DNA from: Hyphomicrobium sp.
GTDB taxonomy: Bacteria > Pseudomonadota > Alphaproteobacteria > Rhizobiales > Hyphomicrobiaceae
Reading direction: 5' to 3'
DNA length: 64,000 bases
NCBI RefSeq assembly: GCF_019753045.1
Contig: NZ_JAIELN010000006.1
Coordinates: 62,001-126,000, forward strand
Shown here: positions 1-8,757 of the stretch, piece by piece
Numbering within the stretch: position 1 is the stretch's first letter
How the letters are laid out: every line of letters begins with the position of its first letter
Made by a program: the position numbers and the translations under genes
The notes under the pieces: generated by a model
Told to the model about the DNA's origin: nothing
Seen by the model: the letters and a program-made list of their open reading frames with translations, nothing else
Database searches by the model: none

Positions 1-336
1 CGGTTCGAACGCAAGACCGGCCGCGTCATGACGGAGCGCGATTATTCCGCCTGGCTTGCCGTGCGCACCTTCGGCGAAGCGGTGACGCGCACCAACTCGG
101 CGGATCCGGGCGTGCTCCGGTCATACCTGCTGTCGGACAAATTCGAGGTCGCCGGGTTCAAATCGCAAGGCATGAATTTCCGGCGATGGGATCGTCAGTT
201 GCGCCAGCCGGTCCTGCTGGCGGGGCCGCGGGCACTGGTTTCGATATCGCCACAGGAAGGCTTCCTGCATCCCAAATACCTCACCGACACGCTCGGCTAC
301 GACGAACCGGAATCGAAATGCCGACAGCGAAACTAA
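1..336 (+). CDS. ABC-type periplasmic binding protein of PQQ-alcohol dehydrogenase system (C-terminal part, copy 1)
   Basis: The reading frame is open from base 1, so only the last 111 codons are visible and the gene begins upstream of the window. The visible part closely matches the C-terminus of the complete gene at 7523-8728: both carry MTERDY, FGEAVTR, QGM(N/S)FR, WDRQLRQP and SPQEGFLH in the same order. By that match it is the TIGR03863-type binding protein found with PQQ-dependent alcohol dehydrogenases. It is followed after 22 bases by a beta-propeller gene, the same order as in the second copy. Ligand unknown. Family assignment is from memory of the family and from the internal paralogue. 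Confidence 0.85.
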   Translation, partial: RFERKTGRVMTERDYSAWLAVRTFGEAVTRTNSADPGVLRSYLLSDKFEVAGFKSQGMNFRRWDRQLRQPVLLAGPRALVSISPQEGFLHPKYLTDTLGYDEPESKCRQRN

Positions 337-358
337 GGCCAACGATCATAGGCGTTGA

Positions 359-1327
359 ATGATGCGATTAGGTTGGAAACTGGCGATTATTTCGTTCTGT
401 ATGGCTCACCCGGCACTCGCGGGCACAGCCTTCATCAGCAACGAAAAAGACAACACCATTACCATGCTCGATACGGGTACGCTGAAAGTGGTCAAGACCG
501 TTCCCGTCGGAAAGCGGCCGCGCGGAATGGTGCTCTCTCCTGATTACAAAACGCTCTTCATCTGTGCGGGTGACGACAATCGCCTCGATGTGATGGATAC
601 GACGACATTTGAAATCACCAGCACACACGAGACATCAGGTCCAGATCCCGAACTGCTCGACATCGATCACGCCGGCAAGTTCATTTACATCGCCAACGAA
701 GACGACGGCATGGTGACGGTGATAAGCGCTGCCGACGGGGCCGTGCGCGGAGAGATTCAGATCGGCGTCGAGCCCGAAGGTATGGCGGTGTCCCCGGATG
801 ATACCATCGTGGTTGCGACATCGGAATCGACCAGCATGGCGCATTTCATCGATATCAAATCGATGACGGTTATCGCCAACGTGCTGGTCGATACGCGCCC
901 GCGGGTTGCCCGTTACACGCCCGATGGAAAAGAGGTCTGGGTCACTGCGGAAGTCGGCGGCACCGTATCGGTGATCGACGCGGATCAACGCAAGATCAAG
1001 CAAAGACTGACGTTCGATATCCCGGGGGTCCGGCCGGAGTTGATCCAGCCGATGGGCGTGAAGTTCACACCCGACGGCAAGCGCGCGTTCGTTGCCCTAG
1101 GCCGGGCCAATCGTATCGCGGTCATAGACACCGCCACATACAAGACGTTGAGCCTTATCCTCGTTGGCCAGCGCCCCTGGCATATGGACTTCAACGCGGA
1201 TCACACGAAGCTCTTCACCGCCAACGGCCTCTCGAACGATGTCACTGTAATCGATGTCGCCAGCCTGAAGGCGGAGAAATCAGTCCCCGTTGGCCGCCTC
1301 CCTTGGGGCCTTGTCATCAAACCCTGA
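359..1327 (+). CDS. YVTN-type beta-propeller protein, PQQ-dependent catabolism associated (copy 1)
   Basis: A 322-residue exported protein. An N-terminal hydrophobic stretch ends near residue 21 (ALAG) and looks like a signal peptide. It is followed by about seven repeats of roughly 42 residues with the patterns VxVGKRPRGM, SPDxK, VxVIDxxS and DxRPR typical of YVTN/cytochrome-cd1-like propellers. It fits TIGR03866, a periplasmic propeller found next to quinoprotein alcohol dehydrogenases; its molecular role is not established. It starts 22 bases after the binding-protein gene. A close paralogue lies at 8758-9741. The stop overlaps the region just upstream of the kinase gene, suggesting one transcript. 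Confidence 0.9.
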   Translation: MMRLGWKLAIISFCMAHPALAGTAFISNEKDNTITMLDTGTLKVVKTVPVGKRPRGMVLSPDYKTLFICAGDDNRLDVMDTTTFEITSTHETSGPDPELLDIDHAGKFIYIANEDDGMVTVISAADGAVRGEIQIGVEPEGMAVSPDDTIVVATSESTSMAHFIDIKSMTVIANVLVDTRPRVARYTPDGKEVWVTAEVGGTVSVIDADQRKIKQRLTFDIPGVRPELIQPMGVKFTPDGKRAFVALGRANRIAVIDTATYKTLSLILVGQRPWHMDFNADHTKLFTANGLSNDVTVIDVASLKAEKSVPVGRLPWGLVIKP

Positions 1328-1337
1328 TGTTTGCGTC

Positions 1338-2693
1338 ATGTCGCTCCGTCAACGCCTCCTAATGAACGTCGCGCTCGTCCTGGCTCTAAGCCTGTTGATC
1401 GGAGCGTTCATGTCCTACTGGCGTGCCGCAGCAAAGATAGAGACCGAGCTGCATTCCGCATTCGTGGTCGGTGAACAGGTGCTGGAGGACGGAGTAAACG
1501 GGCTGAAGAGTTCTCCGAACCCCTATCAGAAATTGAGCGGCATCATTGAGCAGTTTAACAATGGACGCCATTTACGTGTGTCGCTTCTCGACATGAGCGG
1601 CGCCCGGGTCGTGCAATCGCATCTTGAGACGCCCGATGATCCGGCACCGGCCTGGTTTTACAAACTGCTCGGAGGTTCCCCCGAATCTGCACGGGTTCCG
1701 ACGCCGCCGAATATTCAGGACTATTCTGCGTTCTTGATCGAGGCGGAGCCCCGCAACGAAGTGCAGGAGGTTTGGGAAGATCTTGCGAACAGCCTGTTCC
1801 TTGCGGCGATACTCGCCGGGCTTGTTTCAGCGCTGATCTACTGGACCGTTGAGCGCGAATTGAAGCCGCTCGATCAGTTGCGCCATGCCATCGCCAGAGT
1901 AGCGCAGCGCGATTTCAATTTGCGGCTCGTTGAAAGCGGTCCTCGCGATCTCAGGGCGGTTACGAGCGGCTTCAACCACATGGTGGGCCAACTCGAGCAG
2001 GCCGAGGCCTCGAAAACGTTGCTCGAAGAGCAGCTGTCGACCGTGCAGGATGAAGAGCGGGCGGAGCTGGCTCGCGATCTTCATGACGAAATCGGACCGC
2101 TTTTGTTTTCCGTCGGCCTCGATGCGGCGGCGGTGCAGAAGGCGCTCGGAGACAGCGCAAACCGCGACGTGGTCGAGCGCCTCGATTCCATTCGCGAAGC
2201 GGTGGGCCTTAGTCAGAGGCGCGTCCTTCAAATTCTCGGCAGGCTGAGAACCGGAACAGTCGAAGACCTCGGACTTGAAGCGGCCGTCCAGCGTTTGGTC
2301 GAATTCTGGACCTCCCGGCATCCGGGCTTGAATGTGCGCACGATTATTCCGGAGGGCGGCGTCAGCGCCGAACTCGATTCCGTCGTCTACCGCATCATTC
2401 AGGAGAGCATGAGCAATGCTGTTCGTCACGGCGATACATCGGTGATCGACGCCGCTGTTGCGCTGGAGGGCGACAGTGTCCGCGTATGGGTCGTCGACGA
2501 TGGAGGCGGCTTGAAGTCAAATCGTTCGGGACACGGACTGACGGGCATGCGCGAGCGGGTCGCCGCGCGCAACGGCACTTTCAACATCGGGAATCGCCCA
2601 GACGGCCGCGGCACGCTGGTCGAAGCGCACTTCCCTTATCTTTCTACGACAGCGAGCGCACCGGAATCCTTGAGAACAGGCACGGGGATATGA
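1338..2693 (+). CDS. Membrane sensor histidine kinase, NarX/UhpB type
   Basis: A 451-residue kinase. Two membrane helices (about residues 8-28 and 155-178) enclose a periplasmic sensor region of about 125 residues. A HAMP linker, a HisKA_3 dimerisation segment with RDLHDEIG (phospho-accepting His249), and an HATPase_c domain with an N-box near NAVRHG and a G-box GHGLTGMRER follow. The ATG at 1338 is preferred over an in-frame upstream start at 1290, which lies inside the preceding gene and would put a polar extension before the first helix. It overlaps the response regulator by ATGA. Placed between propeller gene and xoxF, it resembles Paracoccus FlhS in type and setting; control of xoxF is inferred. 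The sensed signal is unknown. Confidence 0.88.
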   Translation: MSLRQRLLMNVALVLALSLLIGAFMSYWRAAAKIETELHSAFVVGEQVLEDGVNGLKSSPNPYQKLSGIIEQFNNGRHLRVSLLDMSGARVVQSHLETPDDPAPAWFYKLLGGSPESARVPTPPNIQDYSAFLIEAEPRNEVQEVWEDLANSLFLAAILAGLVSALIYWTVERELKPLDQLRHAIARVAQRDFNLRLVESGPRDLRAVTSGFNHMVGQLEQAEASKTLLEEQLSTVQDEERAELARDLHDEIGPLLFSVGLDAAAVQKALGDSANRDVVERLDSIREAVGLSQRRVLQILGRLRTGTVEDLGLEAAVQRLVEFWTSRHPGLNVRTIIPEGGVSAELDSVVYRIIQESMSNAVRHGDTSVIDAAVALEGDSVRVWVVDDGGGLKSNRSGHGLTGMRERVAARNGTFNIGNRPDGRGTLVEAHFPYLSTTASAPESLRTGTGI

Positions 2694-3313
2694 TGAAGAT
2701 CCTATTGGTCGATGATCACGTTCTGGTCCGCCAAGGCGTCCGCCGCCTTCTCTCGGCGATTCCGAGTGCGGACATTTATGAAGCAGCAACGAGTTATGAG
2801 GCGCTCACGGTATTTCGCCAGCAGAGCCCCGATGTCGTTGTGCTTGACATCAGTCTTGCCGGATCGAGCGGCCTCGAACTTCTGAAGCGCTTTCTTATCG
2901 AAAACCCCAACGCCAAGGTCTTGATGCTCAGCATGCATGCCGAAGCGATCTATGCCGCGCGCGCCGTGCAGACAGGCGCTCGGGGTTATATTTCGAAAGG
3001 CGCGTCCGCCGAGGAGCTGGTAACCGCGGTGCTACGCGTCGGCGAAGGCAAGCGCTATGTAGAGCGGGAAATCGCAACGGACCTCGCTATGAAGCAGTTT
3101 TCCGGCGACGGCGATCTTCTTGAGCGCCTGACCATGCGCGAAATCGAAATTCTGAGGTTGCTCGGAGAGGGCAAGAGCCTTTCAGCGATCGCGTCGACCC
3201 TCAACGTCGCCTACAAGACCGTCGCCAATGCGTGCAGTCTGATGAAGAACAAGCTCGCGGTCGAGAGAACCGCTGATCTCATCAGAATGGCGCTTGAAAT
3301 GCGCAAGAATTAG
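2690..3313 (+). CDS. NarL/FixJ-family response regulator
   Basis: A 207-residue two-domain regulator. The receiver domain has the acidic pair DD (residues 7-8 region), phospho-acceptor Asp53 in VVLDIS, the switch Ser/Thr in LMLSMH and a lysine in YISKGA. A C-terminal LuxR-type helix-turn-helix follows, beginning LTMREIEILRLLGEGKS. The start at 2690 overlaps the kinase stop (ATGA) and is translationally coupled to it; a longer in-frame ORF runs through the kinase gene and is rejected. A second ATG one codon on is equally possible. Its recognition helix region (VAYKTVANACSLMKNKL) carries a cysteine. The likely targets are the neighbouring xoxF and PQQ-associated genes, by position only. Confidence 0.9.
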   Translation: MMKILLVDDHVLVRQGVRRLLSAIPSADIYEAATSYEALTVFRQQSPDVVVLDISLAGSSGLELLKRFLIENPNAKVLMLSMHAEAIYAARAVQTGARGYISKGASAEELVTAVLRVGEGKRYVEREIATDLAMKQFSGDGDLLERLTMREIEILRLLGEGKSLSAIASTLNVAYKTVANACSLMKNKLAVERTADLIRMALEMRKN

Positions 3314-3663
3314 AAGCGCGGCTCGAGCTGAGCAATCCCGATCGCAATGGGAATGCAGACAAAAAACATCGGGAAATCATCCCGTGGTGGCCTGGAGGAC
3401 TGACACCTAGTGTCCGGTTGCCACGCTTGCGGTGGGGTGGTGTGAAAGCCCGGTCCTCCAGGCTCTCTCGCCATCCTCCGCACTTTTGTCGGACGATGGT
3501 CTTGCTGCAAGTCTAACTCGCTTGTTTCGCCACCGGCCGACGCCAAAAGTTGCAACGTAAATTGCTCTCGCTCGTGTGGCCGCAAATTCGAAGCGAACCG
3601 GCGTCGAAAGACAACGGTGGGGCAGGGCATGCGTCTGCATCGAACTGATGGAGAGGAAAACCC
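3314..3663 (+). promoter_or_regulatory. Structured xoxF upstream/leader region
   Basis: No gene is seen in these 350 bases. A perfect 10-bp inverted repeat has arms at 3391-3400 and 3453-3462. Its 52-base spacer contains two smaller hairpins, GACAC-CTA-GTGTC (3402-3414) and CCAC/GTGG (3421-3424 with 3432-3435). Together these could fold as a three-way junction. A short CGGGA/TCCCG hairpin (3370-3384) lies just downstream of the regulator gene and may end its transcript. No convincing -35/-10 pair was assigned. The junction could be a 5' leader element, a small RNA or the remnant of a mobile element. Confidence 0.4.
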
Positions 3664-5559
3664 ATGAGCTTCAGGAAATCATTCCTGTTGGCGGGCGGGC
3701 TTGCGGTGGCGCTCCTTTGCGGCGCGGCAGTGCCAAGCTTTGCCAACGAGCAGATCGAACAAGCGGCAAAAAATCCGGATCTATGGCCTGCGCCGGGTCG
3801 CGACAATCAGCTCACCCGCCACTCGCCGCTTGCCGATATCAACACCGGCAACATCGATAAACTGCAGCTCGCGTGGTCGCAATCGACCGGTGCGTTGCGT
3901 GGCCATGAAGGTCAGCCGATTGTCGTCATCCATAACGGCAAGCCGATGATGTATTTCTCGTCCGGTTGCCCGAACATGGCACAGTGCAACATCCTGCAGG
4001 CGCTTGACCTGACCGATCCGGACAACCCCGTGCAAGTCTGGAACTACGTCAAGAAGACAGACCGCGACGAGACCGCCGTTCCGCGCGCCTGCTGCGATAC
4101 TGTTCATCGCGGCGTCAACTATGCGGATGGCAAAGTCATCTATCACACACTTGACGGGTTCGTGATTGCGCTTGATGCGACGACGGGCAAGGAAGTCTGG
4201 GTCGTCAAGCATGCGTATCCTGAAAAGGGCGAAACGATCACCGGCCCGACGCTGATCGCCGAGAACCTCGTTATTGCAGGTTTTGGCGGCGACGAATTCG
4301 CAGCTCGCGGACGATTGACGGCATACGACATCAAGACCGGTAAGGTCGTGTGGAAGTGCCATTCGACCGGCCCCGACAAGGACGTATGCCTGACGAAAGA
4401 CACCAACAAAGCGCACCCTGAATACGGCACGGCCGGCTCCGATATCGGCGTATCGAGCTATCCGTCGACGAACGGTGGCGAATGGAAAATCGGCGGCGGG
4501 TCGTATTGGGCCTGGGGCAGCTACGACCCCAAGCGCAAGCTCGTCTACTGGTCGACCGGTAACCCGGGCCACTGGAGCCCGTCGTATCGCTGCGGTGCCA
4601 AGACCCATGACGAGTGCAACGACGGCAAGTGGGACAACAAGTGGTCGATGACCATTTTCGCCCGTCATGTCGAAGATGGCTCGGTCGCCTGGGCCTATCA
4701 GATGACACCGTTCGATCAGTGGGACTATGACGGCGTCAACGAGAACATCCTCGTGGACAATCTCGATGTCGATGGCAAGAAGCAGGACGTTCTCGTTCAC
4801 TTCGACCGTAACGGCTTCAACTACGTTCTCAATCGCGATGACGGCACGCTGTTGCGCGCCAACAAGTTCGTGACAGTGAACTGGGCCGAGAAGGTCGATC
4901 TCAAGACCGGTCGTCCGATCAAGGTCTATGAGCACTCGCCGTTCGAGAAGCATCGTAACGTCCAGGCTTGCCCGTCGGCGATGGGTGGCAAGGATCAGCA
5001 GCCTTGCTCGGTCGATCCGAAAGAGCCGAACAAGTTCTATTGCCCGACCAACAACTGGTGCATGGAAGACGAACCGCAGGATCGTACGCATACCCAGCAG
5101 GGTACCGTGTACGTCTTCGCCAACGTCTATATGTATCCTGAGAAGCCGGGCGTTACTGGCAAGATCAAGAAGTTCGACATTCTGACCGGCACGGCGGACT
5201 GGGAAATTCCCGATCCCTATCCGAACTGGTCGGGTACGCTCAACACCGACGGCGGTCTGATGTTCTACGGTTCGAACAGCGGCCACTTCCGTGCGGTTGA
5301 TCGCAACACCGGCAAGGTGCTTTGGGAACGCAAGCTTGCTTCCGGCATCATCGGTAACCCGATCGCTTACAAAGTGGACGGCAAAGAGTACATCTCCGTC
5401 TTCCAAGGTCTGGGCGGGTGGATCGGCATCCCGGTTACCGCAGGCCTCGACATGGACGACAAGTTCGGCGCGATCGGTGCGACGGCCATGGCGAAAGCCT
5501 CGGGCCTCGACAAGATCCCGCAGGGCGGCGTGCTCTCGACCTTCCGGGTCTATCCGTAA
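3664..5559 (+). CDS. xoxF: Lanthanide-type PQQ-dependent methanol dehydrogenase (XoxF-like)
   Basis: A 631-residue periplasmic quinoprotein that would oxidise methanol to formaldehyde or formate with PQQ and pass electrons to a c-type cytochrome. Signal peptide residues 1-27 (AVPSFA). The vicinal disulfide next to PQQ is Cys143-Cys144. Metal and catalytic ligands by family comparison are Glu211 (GGDEFA), Asn300 (TGNPG) and catalytic Asp354. Asp356 in WDYDGVN is the extra aspartate that marks lanthanide-dependent enzymes; calcium MxaF enzymes have Ala there. Tryptophan-docking propeller repeats run throughout. The set lacks an obvious xoxG cytochrome next door; the next gene is a XoxJ-like fusion. 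The ATG follows GGAGAGGAAA. Exact XoxF clade not assigned. Confidence 0.93.
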   Translation: MSFRKSFLLAGGLAVALLCGAAVPSFANEQIEQAAKNPDLWPAPGRDNQLTRHSPLADINTGNIDKLQLAWSQSTGALRGHEGQPIVVIHNGKPMMYFSSGCPNMAQCNILQALDLTDPDNPVQVWNYVKKTDRDETAVPRACCDTVHRGVNYADGKVIYHTLDGFVIALDATTGKEVWVVKHAYPEKGETITGPTLIAENLVIAGFGGDEFAARGRLTAYDIKTGKVVWKCHSTGPDKDVCLTKDTNKAHPEYGTAGSDIGVSSYPSTNGGEWKIGGGSYWAWGSYDPKRKLVYWSTGNPGHWSPSYRCGAKTHDECNDGKWDNKWSMTIFARHVEDGSVAWAYQMTPFDQWDYDGVNENILVDNLDVDGKKQDVLVHFDRNGFNYVLNRDDGTLLRANKFVTVNWAEKVDLKTGRPIKVYEHSPFEKHRNVQACPSAMGGKDQQPCSVDPKEPNKFYCPTNNWCMEDEPQDRTHTQQGTVYVFANVYMYPEKPGVTGKIKKFDILTGTADWEIPDPYPNWSGTLNTDGGLMFYGSNSGHFRAVDRNTGKVLWERKLASGIIGNPIAYKVDGKEYISVFQGLGGWIGIPVTAGLDMDDKFGAIGATAMAKASGLDKIPQGGVLSTFRVYP

Positions 5560-5580
5560 GGATGATGTAACTGCAAAGGC

Positions 5581-5616
5581 GGCGTCCGGACCTCGAACAG
5601 GCCGGACGCCATTTCC
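5581..5616 (+). terminator. Hairpin after xoxF
   Basis: A perfect 9-bp stem, GGCGTCCGG (5581-5589) with CCGGACGCC (5602-5610), lies 21 bases after the xoxF stop and is followed by a weakly T-rich stretch (ATTTCCGTTT). It could terminate or stabilise the abundant xoxF message and lower expression of the downstream gene. Confidence 0.6.
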
Positions 5617-5707
5617 GTTTACTGCACCGATGTGTGCGCGACATGCGGCCGAGCGGGCTTCGCGGGCTGAACCGAAATTCAACGCAACCCAAAAAGGTCA
5701 AAGAATA

Positions 5708-7516
5708 ATGCGTGGCCTGAAGCTTCTTCTTATCAGCGCAGCATTCGCGGCAACGACTACGCCCAGCTTCAGCCGCGACTTGAGCTATCTGAAATCGAAG
5801 CCGTTCGATCAGCTCACTTCCGCCGAGCTGTCTGCAGCCAAAGAAGAAGCCAAGAATTTGAAGCTGACGCGCCTGGTTGCCTGCGCCGATCCGGGCAACT
5901 TGCCGCTGTCCGACAACAAGAGAGAAGGTTTCGAGAACAAGATCGCGGAAGCCGTCGGCCGCAAGCTCGGTGTCGATATCGCGTTTTTCTGGCGCCCTTA
6001 CTTGGAGCGCGGTCTGACGCGTGAGACGTTCGATAACCACGAGTGCCAGGTCCTGCTCGGGATGCCGACGGATTACCCCGATCTTCTCACCACCGTGCCC
6101 ATCTACCGCACGACCTACGTTCTTGCTTATCGCTCGGATAAAGGTCTCGACATCAAGAGCATGGACGATCCTGCCCTCCATCAGCTCAATGTCGGCGTAT
6201 TCCAGCAGTCGGCGATGCGACAGGTTCTCGCCGATCACGACATCAAGGAAAACGTCGACCTGCAGATCGTGAGCGCCGACGCCGATCTTGAGCCCGAGAA
6301 GCAACCTTGGCGGCAGGTCCAGCGCGTCGCCGATGGCAAGATCGACATCGCCGCGGTATGGGGGCCGTTCGCTGGCTGGCTGAAGAAGAAAGGCGAGCCT
6401 CTCACCATTCAGCCCGTCAACATGATGGTCGACAATGTTCCTCTTGAGTTTTCTCTCGGATGGGGCGTCCAAAACACTGACGTCGTCCTGAAGCTCAAGA
6501 TCGACATGGCGATGGAGGACGCCAAAGACGAGATCGCCAAAATTCTGGAAGACTACGGCGTGCCGCTTGTCCAGTGCTCGAACTGCATCATCGAAGGCAG
6601 CCTGCCGTCCCACGGTGTCATCCAGGAGACCCAGGGCGCGGCTTATGAGGATCGTTATCTCAAAGTTCAGGAGACCAGCAAGCGGAGTGCGAAAGCGGCA
6701 CCCGATCAGATCGTCTCGCGCGAACGCCTTGAGGCGTGGCTGAAAGAGGGTGTCGACGTCAACACCGAGTTGATGAACGCCGTCGTTGGCGCAGACGCCG
6801 AGCGACTGAAATTCCTCATCGAGAAGGGCGCCGACGTCAATAAGCGAGATCAGCTTGGCGCCTTGCCGCTTGGCTCTGCAGCTAGCATCCGAAGGACGGA
6901 CCTTATGGAGATCCTGCTCGATGCCGGAGCCAAGGCCGATGCGCAAGATAGTGACGGCATGACCGCGCTTCGTCACGCGATCAACGTCAATCACGTGCCG
7001 TCCATCGAACTGCTTGCCAAACGTGGCGCGGACATCGAAAGGGGCACGGAGAAAGGCTACACAGCGCTTGAAGTCGCCCTTGCGGACGGCAAATTTTTCG
7101 CAGCGAAGGCCCTCATCGATGCCGGAGCCAAGGTCAACGTCGGCGGCGGTGCCGAGAAGCTGACGCCGTTGATGGTCTGCGCGACACAGCTGCAACCGCA
7201 ACAGCGTCTCAATCAGCTCGCACACGGACCGACGCCTCTCGTCATAGCCGAGGAACTCATCAAACGCGGCGCGGACGTCAACTCAGCTTCCACCGATGGC
7301 GTGACAGCTGTCATGATCGCTGCCGGACAGAACAGCGCGCCGATGATTGGCCTTCTCCTTAGGTCGGGGGCTGATCCAAAAATGAAATCGGCGGCGGGAA
7401 AAACCGCCCTCGACATAGCAACTGGCGCGGGCAATGAAGCTGCAGTCGGCGCGTTGAAGTTTCTTACTGGCTCGGGGACCGGGACGCCGGCCAACGAAGT
7501 CAAGACAACTCAGTGA
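5708..7516 (+). CDS. XoxJ/MxaJ-like periplasmic binding protein fused to ankyrin repeats
   Basis: A 602-residue exported protein. Signal peptide residues 1-22 (TPSFS). Residues about 45-300 form a type 2 periplasmic solute-binding fold of the MxaJ/XoxJ kind (LVACADPGNLPLS near the start, LLGMPTDYPD, WGPFAGW). From about residue 340 to 595 there are six or seven ankyrin-type repeats (LIEKGADVNKRD, LLDAGAKADAQDSDG, LIDAGAKVNVGGG, LIKRGADVN, LLRSGADPK). Ordinary XoxJ proteins end where the repeats begin. XoxJ is thought to activate XoxF, so the repeats may add a partner-binding surface in the periplasm (inference). The ATG at 5708 is chosen because the in-frame upstream part overlaps xoxF and would hide the signal peptide. 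Residues near 296-299 hold a Cys-x2-Cys. Confidence 0.88.
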   Translation: MRGLKLLLISAAFAATTTPSFSRDLSYLKSKPFDQLTSAELSAAKEEAKNLKLTRLVACADPGNLPLSDNKREGFENKIAEAVGRKLGVDIAFFWRPYLERGLTRETFDNHECQVLLGMPTDYPDLLTTVPIYRTTYVLAYRSDKGLDIKSMDDPALHQLNVGVFQQSAMRQVLADHDIKENVDLQIVSADADLEPEKQPWRQVQRVADGKIDIAAVWGPFAGWLKKKGEPLTIQPVNMMVDNVPLEFSLGWGVQNTDVVLKLKIDMAMEDAKDEIAKILEDYGVPLVQCSNCIIEGSLPSHGVIQETQGAAYEDRYLKVQETSKRSAKAAPDQIVSRERLEAWLKEGVDVNTELMNAVVGADAERLKFLIEKGADVNKRDQLGALPLGSAASIRRTDLMEILLDAGAKADAQDSDGMTALRHAINVNHVPSIELLAKRGADIERGTEKGYTALEVALADGKFFAAKALIDAGAKVNVGGGAEKLTPLMVCATQLQPQQRLNQLAHGPTPLVIAEELIKRGADVNSASTDGVTAVMIAAGQNSAPMIGLLLRSGADPKMKSAAGKTALDIATGAGNEAAVGALKFLTGSGTGTPANEVKTTQ

Positions 7517-7522
7517 CATTCC

Positions 7523-8728
7523 GTGAAAGCGACAGTTCGACGTTTTGTGTGCCTGCTGCCGTTTGTTTTGGCGTTTGCGGCCGGCGCAAGTTCTAACCCC
7601 GCGATACCGCTTCAAGTCGAGATCGGATATCTTGGCCGCGACTATCCGGAGCCGCTGCCGATCTCGCTGGTTGAGCCGGTCATCACCGATCAGGGCGTCC
7701 AAGGAGCACGGCTTGGCGTCAGCGACAATCTCGCAACCGGTCGATTCCTCAATCAGTCGTATCATCTCGACGAACAGATCACGCCGAAAGATGGCGACAT
7801 CGTCGCTGACGCCAAGGCGTTGCTGCAGTCGACGCGTCTGCTCCTAGCCGATCTAGAACCGGAGGATCTTCTCCGTCTCGCAGATCTCCCCGAAGCACGT
7901 GATGCAGTCATCATCAACGTGCGCACGAGCGACGATGATCTCAGAGGCGTTAATTGCCGCCGGAATGTTTTCCACGTCGCGCCGAGCTGGGCCATGCGCG
8001 CAGACGCGCTGGCGCAATACATGGCGTGGAAGCGGTGGAACACCTGGTTTCTTCTGCGGGGCGCCACAAAGGAGGACATTCACTACGCCAATGCAATGAA
8101 GCGCGCGGCGAAGAAATTCGGCAGCACCATTGCCGAAGAGAGAACGATCACATTCGATCCGGGTAATCGGCGCTCTGAAACCGGACACCAACAGATTCAA
8201 GCGCAAATTCCGATGTTGACGCAGTCTCCGCCGCCGCACGACATCGTTTTCGCCGCCGATACCGACGAGACGTTCGGAGAGTATCTACTCTGGCGAACTT
8301 CGGTGCCGAAGCCGGTCGCTGGCACGCACGGGCTCGTCGCCGTCGCTTGGCATCGCGCCTACGAGCAATACGGCGGCGTTCAGCTTCAGAACCGGTTTCT
8401 AGCAATGGCCAAAAGACAGATGACGGAGCGCGATTATATGGCGTGGCTCGCGGCGCGCGTTTTTGGCGAGGCGGTTACGCGCAGCGGGAAGGCCGATATC
8501 TCGAGTTTGCGCGCGTATTTGCTGTCGAAAGACTTTCAGGTCGCGGGCTTCAAGGGCCAGGGTATGTCGTTCCGCTCATGGGACAGGCAACTCCGTCAAC
8601 CCATCATCCTGACCGGACCACGCTCTCTCGTCTCGATGTCTCCGCAGGAAGGCTTCCTGCACCAAAAGCATCTGACTGACACACTCGGGATCGATGCGCC
8701 GGAAACAGCTTGCAAACTTCCAGGATGA
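7523..8728 (+). CDS. ABC-type periplasmic binding protein of PQQ-alcohol dehydrogenase system (copy 2)
   Basis: A 401-residue exported binding protein starting with GTG 6 bases after the fusion gene, so almost certainly co-transcribed. The signal peptide ends near residue 23. The body resembles the branched-chain-amino-acid type binding proteins (Peripla_BP_6) in the TIGR03863 branch seen with quinoprotein alcohol dehydrogenases: VEIGYLGRDYPEP at the mature N-terminus, LLADLEPEDLL, and the C-terminal WDRQLRQP/SPQEGFLH block shared with the partial gene at the start of the window. No matching permease or ATPase is in the window, so the transporter part must lie elsewhere or be upstream. Confidence 0.85.
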   Translation: MKATVRRFVCLLPFVLAFAAGASSNPAIPLQVEIGYLGRDYPEPLPISLVEPVITDQGVQGARLGVSDNLATGRFLNQSYHLDEQITPKDGDIVADAKALLQSTRLLLADLEPEDLLRLADLPEARDAVIINVRTSDDDLRGVNCRRNVFHVAPSWAMRADALAQYMAWKRWNTWFLLRGATKEDIHYANAMKRAAKKFGSTIAEERTITFDPGNRRSETGHQQIQAQIPMLTQSPPPHDIVFAADTDETFGEYLLWRTSVPKPVAGTHGLVAVAWHRAYEQYGGVQLQNRFLAMAKRQMTERDYMAWLAARVFGEAVTRSGKADISSLRAYLLSKDFQVAGFKGQGMSFRSWDRQLRQPIILTGPRSLVSMSPQEGFLHQKHLTDTLGIDAPETACKLPG

Positions 8729-8757
8729 ATCGATCAACGCATTGGAGGATGACGACT

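Noticed and set aside
3781-5682. Long open frame on the reverse strand opposite xoxF (633 codons)
   Set aside because: It mirrors the third-position GC bias of xoxF, has no signal, motif or ribosome site, and the forward frame is a clear enzyme.
5435-7225. Long reverse-strand frame opposite the XoxJ fusion (596 codons)
   Set aside because: A shadow of the forward gene, with no family resemblance.
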